NCBI GenBank assembly: GCA_029252045.1
Contig: JAQXCD010000025.1
Location: forward strand, 1 to 48,400
Direction: 5' to 3'
Length of the DNA stretch: 48,400 nucleotides
Source of the DNA: Sulfitobacter sp.
Lineage (GTDB): Bacteria; Pseudomonadota; Alphaproteobacteria; Rhodobacterales; Rhodobacteraceae
Made by a program: the position numbers and the translations under genes. Each line of letters starts with the position of its first letter. Positions within the stretch are counted from its first letter, which is position 1. Of this stretch, positions 1-6,923 are shown piece by piece. The notes beneath the pieces were generated by a model. It saw only the letters and a list, made by a program, of their open reading frames with translations. It made no database searches and had not been told where the DNA came from.

Positions 1-87
1 ATCAACGCGTTGTCGACCTCGGCTCTTGGGAAAGAACGGTCGGAGCCGCACCATTTGCGCTTCTGTCAGCCAATAGAGATTACTCAT
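1..87 (-). mobile_element. IS5-like transposase, N-terminal 29 codons (cut by window edge)
   Basis: Read leftward from an ATG at 85-87, the frame is open to the window edge. It gives the typical start of an IS5-family (IS427-like) transposase, MSNLYWLTEAQMVRLRPFFP, followed by KSRGRQRVD. The GGGGGAC just upstream of the ATG is a plausible ribosome binding site. The rest of the element lies outside the window. Its outer end is probably near 150-161, where GGGTCAGGACCC (minus strand) abuts CTAG and the IS3 homology stops. The family call is from memory of the conserved N-terminus; the boundary is inferred. Confidence 0.75.
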
Positions 88-161
88 CTGTCCCCCAAAT
101 CATTGGGGTTCGTGAAACATGACAACAACTCAGCATCAAGCCGTTTAATGGGTCCTGACCC

Positions 162-295
162 TAGGATGGCTTTATCTCGCCCGAGGTAAACGTCGGCGGA
201 CGTGACGTTGTTGATGCTCTCGTAGTAGCGCTGATGATTGTAATGATCGACAAAGGCCTCGAGATCACCGCACAGACCACTTAGAGGGCGCAGGC
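162..295 (-). pseudogene. IS3-family transposase remnant (C-terminal integrase core)
   Basis: The minus strand encodes DLEAFVDHYNHQRYYESINN followed by VTSADVYLGRDKAIL. This is the C-terminal DDE-integrase part of IS3-type OrfB proteins, in which 'HYNHQRYHESL.NVTPADVYFGR' is strongly conserved. No start codon or catalytic N-terminal half is present, so it is a fragment. Homology ends at the GRDKAIL segment, and the next codons (GSGPIKRL) look unrelated. This fits insertion of the IS5-like element at a CTAG site. The upstream limit near 295 is approximate. Confidence 0.65.
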
Positions 296-400
296 TCACG
301 CCAACGACACACAGCCGCGCGTGTGCAGGCGCGCGTGGCATAAATTGGGTGTAAAAAACAAGTCATACATAACGCTGAATAGCGTAATTCTACGACACTT

Positions 401-423
401 TGTCTCGCTGAGTGTCTCGCTGA
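401..423. repeat. Tandem 11-bp direct repeat
   Basis: TGTCTCGCTGA occurs at 401-411 and again at 413-423, with one base between. It lies in otherwise featureless DNA (about 300-467) between the transposase remnant and the tRNA gene. I see no gene here; the repeat may be insertion or tRNA-flank debris. Confidence 0.6.
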
Positions 424-467
424 AAAACACGAAGTCCTGATCGAAAACTGCTAAGTCATTGATTTAA

Positions 468-543
468 TGGTGCCCCCACACGGACTCGAACCGCGGACCT
501 ATTGATTACAAATCAATTGCTCTACCAGCTGAGCTATAGGGGC
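468..543 (-). tRNA. tRNA-Thr (anticodon TGT)
   Basis: The minus strand folds as a full cloverleaf. The acceptor stem GCCCCTA pairs with TGGGGGC (one G.U). The D arm is GCTC-AGCTGGTA-GAGC. The anticodon stem ATTGA/TCAAT holds the loop TTTGTAA with anticodon TGT. The T arm is CGCGG-TTCGAGT-CCGTG. The discriminator is A and the CCA end is encoded. The anticodon reads ACA codons, giving threonine. Mobile-element debris lies on its 3' side, as is common next to tRNA genes. Confidence 0.96.
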
Positions 544-664
544 ACTGGGCGGTTCTCTAATGCCTATCCGAGAGGCGCGCAAGAGGATTTTATCATCCTT
601 TCGCAGGTTTTACAGCAGGAGTATAAAACACTATACGAGACTGAAAACAGATGGGCGGCTGAGA

Positions 665-1527
665 ATGAAACTGGTCTTACACGTTGGAGTACATTTTACG
701 GAAGAAGACCGTTTGATGAAGTGTCTTTTGCGCAATGCAGACGAGTTTGCTGCGCAGGGGGACATGGAAAGTACCGCGATCTTTTACGCGCAACGTTGAA
801 CGCAATGGCCAAGGCGCCGGCGTCGGATATGGCGCGGGACGTGTTGATGGATGCGATTCTCGACGAGGGCGAGGCGCAACGGGTCATCTTGTCATATGCG
901 AATTTCTTCAGAACGCCCAAGACAGCGGTGAAAGGGGGCGTTCTCTATCCTGATGCCGCCGTGCGTATGATGCATATGGCCGAGATTTTCGATGAGGACG
1001 AGATCGAGATTTTTATGGGCATTCGCAATCCGGCGACCTTGCTGCCCGTTCTTTACAACAAGTCCGGCGACTAGAGTGCAGCAGGTTTCTGGGGCGGGCG
1101 TGATCCGCGTGATCTGCTGTGGTCCGATCTGATCAAGCAGTTGCGCGAGGCGGTGCCGGGTGTGCCTTTCACCGTTTGGTGTAACGAGGACACGCCGCAA
1201 ATCTGGGCCCATATCATCCGCCAGATGGCGGGGTTGCCCGATGGCCAGAAGATCATCGGCGGTTTTGATTTGCTCAGCTCGATCATGAGTGCGGAGGGGA
1301 TGAAGCGTTTTCGTGCATATCTCAAGGATCATCCCGTGATGACCGAGCACCAAAAGCGTCGCGCGATAGCAGCATTTCGGGACAAATATGCGCTTGATGA
1401 CGAGGTCGAGGAAGAGCTGGACATGCCCGGTTGGACCGAGGACGTCGTAGACGAGATGAGCAAAACCTATGACGAGGACGTAGCGACAATTGCTGCGATG
1501 CCGGGGGTCCGCGTGTTGATGCCCTAA
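665..1527 (+). pseudogene. Broken conserved Roseobacter protein (frameshift and in-frame TAG)
   Basis: Three conserved-looking pieces line up. An N-terminus MKLVLHVGVHFTEEDRLMKC starts at 665 in frame 2. A middle part (KYRDLLRATLNAMAK... to NKSGD) lies in frame 1 up to a TAG at 1072-1074. A long C-terminal part then continues in the same frame 1 (FWGGRDPRDLLWSDLIKQL... to MPGVRVLMP) and ends with TAA at 1525-1527. The frame change falls between about 755 and 775. Together the pieces make about 287 codons. The opening LVLHVGVHFT resembles the P-loop start of sulfotransferase-like proteins, but I would not assign a function. The frame-1 reading extends back into the tRNA gene, so that upstream part is not real coding. 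Confidence 0.7.
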
Positions 1528-1623
1528 GGGGTTCAATTTTGTTGTATGCGTACAACTTGGATGTTGGCGCGGGTTTGGACCTTGTGCTAGGCACTGTTCA
1601 TCCGCCAGCAAAAGGTCCGCGTG

Positions 1624-2451
1624 ATGAGTGATTGTGAAAATGCCGCCGAGGGCGCCAAAATGGATTTCTCAAAGGATATGTCCTACGGAGACTATCTGGG
1701 GCTGGAGCCGATCCTGAACGCCCAGCATCCGCTGTCGGGTGCCCATGACGAGATGTTGTTTATCATCCAGCACCAGACGTCGGAGTTGTGGATGCGCCTT
1801 GCCATTCACGAGCTGGAGGCGGCGCGGGCCGCGATGCTTGGCGGCGAGTTGCCCACTGCCTTCAAAATGCTCAGCCGTGTGTCGCGGATTTTCGAGCAGT
1901 TGAATTCCGCGTGGGACGTGCTGCGCACGATGACGCCCAGCGAATACACTGCTTTCCGCCCCAGCCTGGGCAATTCCAGCGGCTTTCAGTCCCATCAGTA
2001 CCGTCTGGTAGAGTTTCTTCTGGGCAACCGGAACGAGGCGCTGATGAAGCTGCACAAGCACACCGAAGTTGCCTATGCGCGGCTTGAGGAGGAACTGGCG
2101 CAGCCGAGCCTGTATCAGGTGGCCGTTTCTCTTCTATGTACGCGGTTTGACCATGCGCCATTGGCGGGTGCGCCGTCCCATAGCGATTGGGCTGCTGTGC
2201 CAGCTGTGCAAGACCTATGGCAGCGGGTCTATGAGGACCCCCGCGCGCATTGGGATCTATACGAGCTGGCCGAGAAGCTGGTCGACCTGGAGGACTATTT
2301 CCGCCGTTGGCGTTTCAACCATGTGACCACAGTCGAGCGGATCATCGGGTTCAAACGTGGGACCGGCGGCACAGCAGGGGTGGCATACCTGCGCAAAATG
2401 CTCGAAGTTGAGCTGTTTCCAGAATTATGGCATGTCAGAGGAGCCCTATAA
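1624..2451 (+). CDS. kynA: Tryptophan 2,3-dioxygenase
   Basis: This heme enzyme opens the indole ring of L-tryptophan with O2 to give N-formylkynurenine, the first step of the kynurenine pathway; it is cytosolic. The 275-residue length is usual for bacterial TDO. Visible signatures are [10 protein letters not shown] (substrate-pocket His50), [14 protein letters not shown], the proximal heme-ligand region [15 protein letters not shown] (His233), and the substrate loop GTGGT just after it. A GTG lies one codon upstream (1621). I chose the ATG at 1624, which leaves the short variable N-terminus usual for relatives. The stop codon directly touches the ATG of kynU, so the two are co-translated. 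Confidence 0.96.
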   Translation: MSDCENAAEGAKMDFSKDMSYGDYLGLEPILNAQHPLSGAHDEMLFIIQHQTSELWMRLAIHELEAARAAMLGGELPTAFKMLSRVSRIFEQLNSAWDVLRTMTPSEYTAFRPSLGNSSGFQSHQYRLVEFLLGNRNEALMKLHKHTEVAYARLEEELAQPSLYQVAVSLLCTRFDHAPLAGAPSHSDWAAVPAVQDLWQRVYEDPRAHWDLYELAEKLVDLEDYFRRWRFNHVTTVERIIGFKRGTGGTAGVAYLRKMLEVELFPELWHVRGAL

Positions 2452-3642
2452 ATGTCGAATATCCTGAAGAAAGAGGCATTTATCCTGCCGGAGGGTGTGA
2501 TCTACCTCGACGGTAACTCACTCGGGCCGATGCCAAAGGCTGTGGCGGCGCGGGTGCAGACCATGCTGGCGGATGAGTGGGGCGAAATGCTGATCCGGGG
2601 TTGGAACGGTGCGGGCTGGATGGACCAGCCGTCGCGCGTGGGCAATCAGGTGGCGCGCATTGTGGGCGCGGCGGAAGGTTCCGTTGTGATGGGGGACACG
2701 CTGTCGCTCAAGGTGTTTCAGGCGCTGGCCGCTGCGATTAAAATGAACCCCGACCGCCGTTTGATCCTGAGCGATACGGGCAACTTCCCCTCTGACCTCT
2801 ATATGGCCGAAGGCCTGGTCGGACTGATGGAGCAGGGATACGAGCTGCGCACGGTGGCCCCCGAAGAAGTGGCAGACGCTATTGATGACAGCATTGCCGT
2901 GGTGATGCTGACGCAGGTGGACTACCGCACAGGCCGCATGCACGACATGAAGGCAATGACCGCGCAGGCACATGCCTATGGTGCGGTGATGCTTTGGGAT
3001 CTGGCGCATTCGGCGGGCGCGTTCGAAGTTGATCTGGCGGGGTCCAACTGCGAGTTTGCGATTGGCTGTACTTATAAATACCTCAACGGCGGACCGGGCG
3101 CGCCTGCGTTTATCTATGTACGCCCAGACCTGACGGACACCATCCAGCCGGCGCTGAGCGGATGGTTGGGCCACCGCCAGCCTTTTGCCTTTGATCTGAA
3201 CTACAAGGCTGGGGCAGGGATCGAGCGGATGCGCGTCGGCACACCCCCCGTAATCCAGCTGACCGCGCTGGAAGTCGCGATGGAGCTATGGGCAGATGTG
3301 GATATGGCTGAATTGCGAGCGGAATCGATCAAGCTGCAAGAGCAGTTCATCGCGGAACTGGAGCGTGATGTGCCGTCCCTGACGCTGGCCAGCCCGCGTG
3401 ACAGCGCGGTGCGCGGCTCGCAAGTGTCGTTCCGCTTCCATGAGGGCTATGCCGCGATGCAGGCAGTGATCGCGCGCGGGGTGATCGGAGATTTCCGCGC
3501 GCCGGACATCATGCGTTTCGGCTTTACCCCGATGTATCTGGATGCTGCCGACATCAGTGCAGCAGTGGCGATCATCGCGGATGTGATGAACAATAACCTC
3601 TGGGATCAGGACAAATACAAGGTCCGCTCCAAGGTCACTTAA
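2452..3642 (+). CDS. kynU: Kynureninase
   Basis: This PLP enzyme cleaves kynurenine to anthranilate and alanine. The protein has 396 residues, normal for the family. It opens with YLDGNSLGPMPKA, has the PLP-phosphate and aspartate region (LWDLAHSAGA, Asp183), and the Schiff-base lysine in GCTYKYLNGGPGAPAF (Lys209). The start codon follows the kynA stop with no gap. No kynurenine formamidase (kynB) is seen in the window, so the middle step must be encoded elsewhere. The gene converges on znuB with a gap of only about 27 bp. Confidence 0.96.
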   Translation: MSNILKKEAFILPEGVIYLDGNSLGPMPKAVAARVQTMLADEWGEMLIRGWNGAGWMDQPSRVGNQVARIVGAAEGSVVMGDTLSLKVFQALAAAIKMNPDRRLILSDTGNFPSDLYMAEGLVGLMEQGYELRTVAPEEVADAIDDSIAVVMLTQVDYRTGRMHDMKAMTAQAHAYGAVMLWDLAHSAGAFEVDLAGSNCEFAIGCTYKYLNGGPGAPAFIYVRPDLTDTIQPALSGWLGHRQPFAFDLNYKAGAGIERMRVGTPPVIQLTALEVAMELWADVDMAELRAESIKLQEQFIAELERDVPSLTLASPRDSAVRGSQVSFRFHEGYAAMQAVIARGVIGDFRAPDIMRFGFTPMYLDAADISAAVAIIADVMNNNLWDQDKYKVRSKVT

Positions 3643-3669
3643 CTTTATGGCGCGGCTGCACGCGATGTG

Positions 3670-4464
3670 TCAGCCGCGCCGGAGCAAGGGCGCGAAGGTG
3701 GCGCTCAGCACAAACAGGGCAGCGGCCATGGTGACCATGCTGGGGCCTGCGGGTGTGTCAAAGGCAAAGGCGCCCGCCAAACCGCCCAGTGCGGCAAGCC
3801 CGCCGATGGCGATGGCATAGGCGGCCATGGCTTCGGGGGTGCGTGCAAAGGGCCGCGCGGTCGCCGCCGGGATCACCAGCATGGCCGCAATCAGCAGCGC
3901 ACCGACAACCTTGATGGCCACAGCCACAGTCAGCGCCAGCGCCAGCGTCAGGATCAGCTGTTCGCGGCGGGGCGAGATGCCGCTGGCCGTCGCCAGATCC
4001 GCCGACAAGGTCGAGGTCAGCAGCGCCTGCCAGCGCCATGCCAACAAGGCCAGCACCAGACCGGCTCCCGTCCAGATCACGATCAAATCATGGGCTGTGA
4101 CGGCAAGGATTTCACCAAACAGATAGCTTTCAAGGTCCACCTGCACACCGTCGATCAGCGAGACAGCCACCAACCCCAGTGCCAGTGCCGAATGGGCCAG
4201 AACCCCCAGCAGCGTATCGGGACTGACCTGGCGGCTGGAGAGGCTGCCGATGATCAGCGCCATTGCCAACGACACAGCCAGAACGCCTGCAAACACGGGC
4301 AGATCTGTTGCCAGCGCCAGCGCCACGCCCAGAATGGCCGCGTGACTGGTGGCGTCGCCGAAGTAGGCCATCCGGCGCCAGACCACAAAGCAGCCTAATG
4401 GTGCCGCTGCAAAAGCGACCCCCAATCCGGCGAGCGCGGCGCGCACAATAAAATCATCCATCAT
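3670..4464 (-). CDS. znuB: Zinc ABC transporter permease ZnuB
   Basis: The 264-residue, very hydrophobic protein belongs to the ABC-3 metal permease family. It has about eight membrane segments, with the typical start MMDDFIVRAALAGLGVAFAA and the region RMAYFGDATSHAAILGVALA, in which the H of the SHAAILG segment is family-conserved. It forms the membrane channel of the ZnuABC zinc importer. Its start overlaps the end of znuC by 4 bp (ATGA type), which indicates translational coupling. Substrate is inferred from the Zur-like regulator in the same operon and the His-rich binding protein opposite; manganese would be the main alternative. Confidence 0.92.
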   Translation of the reverse strand: MMDDFIVRAALAGLGVAFAAAPLGCFVVWRRMAYFGDATSHAAILGVALALATDLPVFAGVLAVSLAMALIIGSLSSRQVSPDTLLGVLAHSALALGLVAVSLIDGVQVDLESYLFGEILAVTAHDLIVIWTGAGLVLALLAWRWQALLTSTLSADLATASGISPRREQLILTLALALTVAVAIKVVGALLIAAMLVIPAATARPFARTPEAMAAYAIAIGGLAALGGLAGAFAFDTPAGPSMVTMAAALFVLSATFAPLLRRG

Positions 4465-5219
4465 TGAGCGGGCTCTTTCTCGGCGTGGTTATGGTCATGA
4501 TCATGGTGGTGGTGATGATGGTCGTGGTCGTGGCGGTAGAGCGCCAGTGCCCCTTGGGTGCCCGTGCCAAACAGGGCGCGATATTCGGGGGCATCTGCCA
4601 CCACATGCGGCGCGCCTTCGCAGCAGACATGCCCGTTCAGGCACAAGACACGGTCTGAGGCAGCCATCACAACGTGCAAATCATGGCTGACCATCAGCAC
4701 TGCACAACCGCGCGCGCGGCGCACCGCGTCAATCTGCTGGTAGAACCGCGCTGCACCGGGCTGGTCGAGCCCTTGGGTCGCCTCATCAAGGATCAGGATA
4801 TCTGGCTTGTGCAGCAACGCGCGCGCCAGCAGCACGCGCTGGAACTGCCCCCCCGACAAAGCACCCAGTTGGCGCGCGCCCAATTCCGGCACACCTGCAT
4901 CCGCCAGTGCTGTGGCTGCCGCCTGTGCGTCCACCCGTACGGGCAGGTTCAGGAAACGTGCCACAGTGAGGGGCAGTGTGGTGTCAATGCTCAGCGTTTG
5001 CGGCACATAGCCGATACGCAGCCCCTGTTTGCGCAGCACATGCCCCGACACAGGCGGGATTGCCCCGATCAGCGCGCGCAGCAGTGAAGATTTGCCCGAC
5101 CCGTTCGGCCCGACAATGGTGACAATCTCGGACGGGGCGATGGACATGTTCACATCACGCAACACCGTGCGCCCACCATAGGCCAGTTTCAGGCCCTGTG
5201 TCTGGATCAGCGCGCTCAT
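4461..5219 (-). CDS. znuC: Zinc ABC transporter ATPase ZnuC with His-rich tail
   Basis: The 252-residue ATPase powers zinc import with ZnuB. Walker A is GPNGSGKSS, the signature is LSGGQFQRVLLAR, and Walker B is ILILDEATQGLDQ, followed by the switch histidine in MVSHDLHVV. The last 25 residues are a His/Asp-rich tail (HDHDHHHHHHDHDHNH...), an addition to the ATPase core that could bind zinc in the cytoplasm. The gene overlaps both zur (4 bp upstream) and znuB (4 bp downstream), giving a tight zur-znuC-znuB unit read leftward. Confidence 0.94.
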   Translation of the reverse strand: MSALIQTQGLKLAYGGRTVLRDVNMSIAPSEIVTIVGPNGSGKSSLLRALIGAIPPVSGHVLRKQGLRIGYVPQTLSIDTTLPLTVARFLNLPVRVDAQAAATALADAGVPELGARQLGALSGGQFQRVLLARALLHKPDILILDEATQGLDQPGAARFYQQIDAVRRARGCAVLMVSHDLHVVMAASDRVLCLNGHVCCEGAPHVVADAPEYRALFGTGTQGALALYRHDHDHHHHHHDHDHNHAEKEPAQ

Positions 5220-5698
5220 GCGGCATTTCCAAAGCAGTCAGGGCACAGGCCCGTTGCCTCGACAACGGTATGCTCAATCACGAATCCTGCCGCGCGGGCT
5301 GCATCGCCCAAACGGCCTGTAGCGGGTGCTGTGTCAGCTTCGGCCACAGTCTGGCAGTTGCGGCAGATCAGGAAGGCAGGCGTGTGGGTGTGCCCTGGCT
5401 GCACGCAGGCCGTATAGGCATTCAGCGCTTCGATCTTATGGGCAAAGCCCGCTTTCACCAGAAAATCCAAAGCACGGTATGCCACGGGGGGCTGGCTACC
5501 CAAACCCTCAGCGGCAAGGCGGCCCAATACGTCATAGGCACCCAAGGCGCGGTGCTCGGCCAGCAAAAGCTCCAGCGTGCGGCGGCGCACAGGCGTCAGG
5601 CGCAGGCCCATTGTCTCGCAGTGCGCTTGGGCTTGGGCCAGCATGGTTTGTTTGCAGGCACTGTGATCACGACACTGGAAGCCGATGGGGTTTGTCAT
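5216..5698 (-). CDS. zur: Zinc uptake regulator Zur (Fur family)
   Basis: The 160-residue protein has the Fur-fold layout. An N-terminal winged helix contains GLRLTPVRRRTLELLLAEHR, followed by PPVAYRALDFLVKAGFAHKI. A C-terminal metal-binding and dimer part has CRNC and CPDC, the usual structural zinc site. It would repress znuABC when zinc is plentiful. Its gene heads the zur-znuC-znuB operon and is divergent from znuA. The palindromic box at 5745-5762 lies between them, so it probably controls both directions and its own expression. I call it Zur rather than Fur because of these neighbours. Confidence 0.92.
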   Translation of the reverse strand: MTNPIGFQCRDHSACKQTMLAQAQAHCETMGLRLTPVRRRTLELLLAEHRALGAYDVLGRLAAEGLGSQPPVAYRALDFLVKAGFAHKIEALNAYTACVQPGHTHTPAFLICRNCQTVAEADTAPATGRLGDAARAAGFVIEHTVVEATGLCPDCFGNAA

Positions 5699-5744
5699 TG
5701 GGGTACTACTCCGGCGGGGCAGAAGGGCGGTAACTTTTCATATT

Positions 5745-5762
5745 GATATGTTATAACATACA
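5745..5762. promoter_or_regulatory. Predicted Zur operator between zur and znuA
   Basis: A perfect 14-bp palindrome TATGTTATAACATA (5747-5760) sits within GATATGTTATAACATACA. This matches the GTTATA-ATATAAC character of known proteobacterial Zur boxes. It lies in the 100-bp divergent gap, 47 bp from the zur start and about 42 bp from the znuA start, where a bound repressor could block both promoters. The pattern is seen directly; the role is inferred from position and family knowledge. Confidence 0.85.
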
Positions 5763-5801
5763 ATTTAGCAAGTGCTGGACTTTAGAGAGAAGGATTCGCT
5801 C

Positions 5802-6842
5802 ATGCGTCCGTTGCTTACTGCATTGTGTTTAGTTTCAACCCCGCTTGCCGCGCAAGATGCCCCGCAGGTGGTGACCGACATCGCGCCCGTTCGCGCGTTG
5901 GTGGCCCAGCTGATGGAGGGGGTGGGGACACCGGACCAGATTATTCCGGCCGGATCGTCACCGCACAGCTATGCTATGCGCCCGTCCGAGGCACGGGCGC
6001 TGCGCAATGCCGATCTGGTTGTTTGGGTAGGGCCTGCCCTGACCCACTGGCTGGAAGAGCCGCTGGACACACTGGCACCGGATGCCGCGCGTCTGACACT
6101 GATGGCGCAAACAGGGACCCAAGTCCTGCCGATGCGGGAGGCGGAGGGGCTGGAGCAAGGCCACGCGCATGAGGACCACGCCAACGGCACGGACCATGAA
6201 GATCACAAAGGCCATGATGATCATGAGGACCATGCAGATCATGAGGACCATGCAGATCACGATGCTCAAGAGGATGGGGCGCACGCGGAAGAAGCGCACG
6301 ATGATGCCGGCCATGCGGGCCACGATCATCAGGGGGACACAGACCCGCATGGGTGGCTGTCACCCGTCAACGCGGTTGTCTGGGCAGAAGCTATCGCAGC
6401 AGAACTGACAGAGATTGATCCTGAAAATGCGGCGATCTACACGCAAAACCTGACCACCTTGCGGACCGAGGTCGCGGGTGCTGTTGAAGACATCACAGCC
6501 CTGTTGGCGCCGCTGAAGGACAAGCCCTTTATCGTCCTGCATGACGGCTCGCATTACTTTGAGGAAAGCTTCGGGATTACAGCGAAAGCATTTATTGTAC
6601 CGGGAGATGGTAGCACACCGGGTCCTGCACGCCTCAAAGCGCTGCGCGATCACCTAACCCAGCAGCAGATTGTTTGTGCGTTCACCGACCCGCAAGAGAA
6701 TGCAGCCTTGGTGGATACGGTCACGGAAGGCCAGAACACCCGTGTCGTAGCACTGGACCCGCTGGGCGATGGCCAAGCGTCCTATGCGGTTTGGCTGCGC
6801 AAGTTTGCGGATGATATGGCAGGATGCCTGAAGGGCGACTAA
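5802..6842 (+). CDS. znuA: Periplasmic zinc-binding protein ZnuA
   Basis: This is the solute-binding protein that captures zinc in the periplasm for ZnuBC. I chose the ATG at 5802 because AGAGAGAAGGA lies just upstream and the protein then starts with a clean signal peptide (MRPLLTALCLVSTPLAAQ). A GTG at 5772 is also in frame. Metal ligands are in SPHSY (His55) and DPHGW (His183), followed by the LHDGSHYFEESFGI region and FTDPQ. Residues about 118-176 form a long His/Asp-rich loop typical of zinc-specific members. It is 346 residues long. It faces zur across the palindromic box. Confidence 0.95.
   Translation: MRPLLTALCLVSTPLAAQDAPQVVTDIAPVRALVAQLMEGVGTPDQIIPAGSSPHSYAMRPSEARALRNADLVVWVGPALTHWLEEPLDTLAPDAARLTLMAQTGTQVLPMREAEGLEQGHAHEDHANGTDHEDHKGHDDHEDHADHEDHADHDAQEDGAHAEEAHDDAGHAGHDHQGDTDPHGWLSPVNAVVWAEAIAAELTEIDPENAAIYTQNLTTLRTEVAGAVEDITALLAPLKDKPFIVLHDGSHYFEESFGITAKAFIVPGDGSTPGPARLKALRDHLTQQQIVCAFTDPQENAALVDTVTEGQNTRVVALDPLGDGQASYAVWLRKFADDMAGCLKGD
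6219..6254 (+). repeat. Two tandem 18-bp repeats in the ZnuA His loop
   Basis: GATCATGAGGACCATGCA occurs twice head to tail (6219-6236 and 6237-6254), with diverged copies on both sides. It encodes DHEDHA units of the metal-binding loop. Slippage here would lengthen or shorten the loop in steps of six residues without breaking the frame. Confidence 0.85.
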
Positions 6843-6852
6843 CCCGCGCTGC

Positions 6853-6885
6853 AAAAAATCGGCCCCGCTATGTTTTAGCGGGGCC
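6853..6885 (-). terminator. Intrinsic terminator shared by phoX and znuA ends
   Basis: A 10-bp perfect stem GGCCCCGCTA/TAGCGGGGCC (6861-6870 and 6876-6885) has a 5-nt loop. On the minus strand it is followed by TTTTTT (from AAAAAA at 6853-6858), so it terminates transcripts of the phosphatase gene. It may also act weakly for znuA, where no U-run follows. Confidence 0.88.
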
Positions 6886-6923
6886 AAAGACACTAATCAA
6901 AAACGATTTTTTAAAATACGGCA

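Noticed and set aside
502-664. Upstream extension of the frame of the broken gene into the tRNA
   Set aside because: It overlaps tRNA-Thr on the other strand and has no coding character; the conserved start is at 665 in another frame.
3667-4398. Plus-strand open frame rich in Gln, Gly and His opposite znuB
   Set aside because: Low-complexity shadow of a clear permease gene.
6170-6330. Possible CRISPR-like short repeats
   Set aside because: They are in-frame codons for the His-rich loop of ZnuA with no unique spacers of fixed length.
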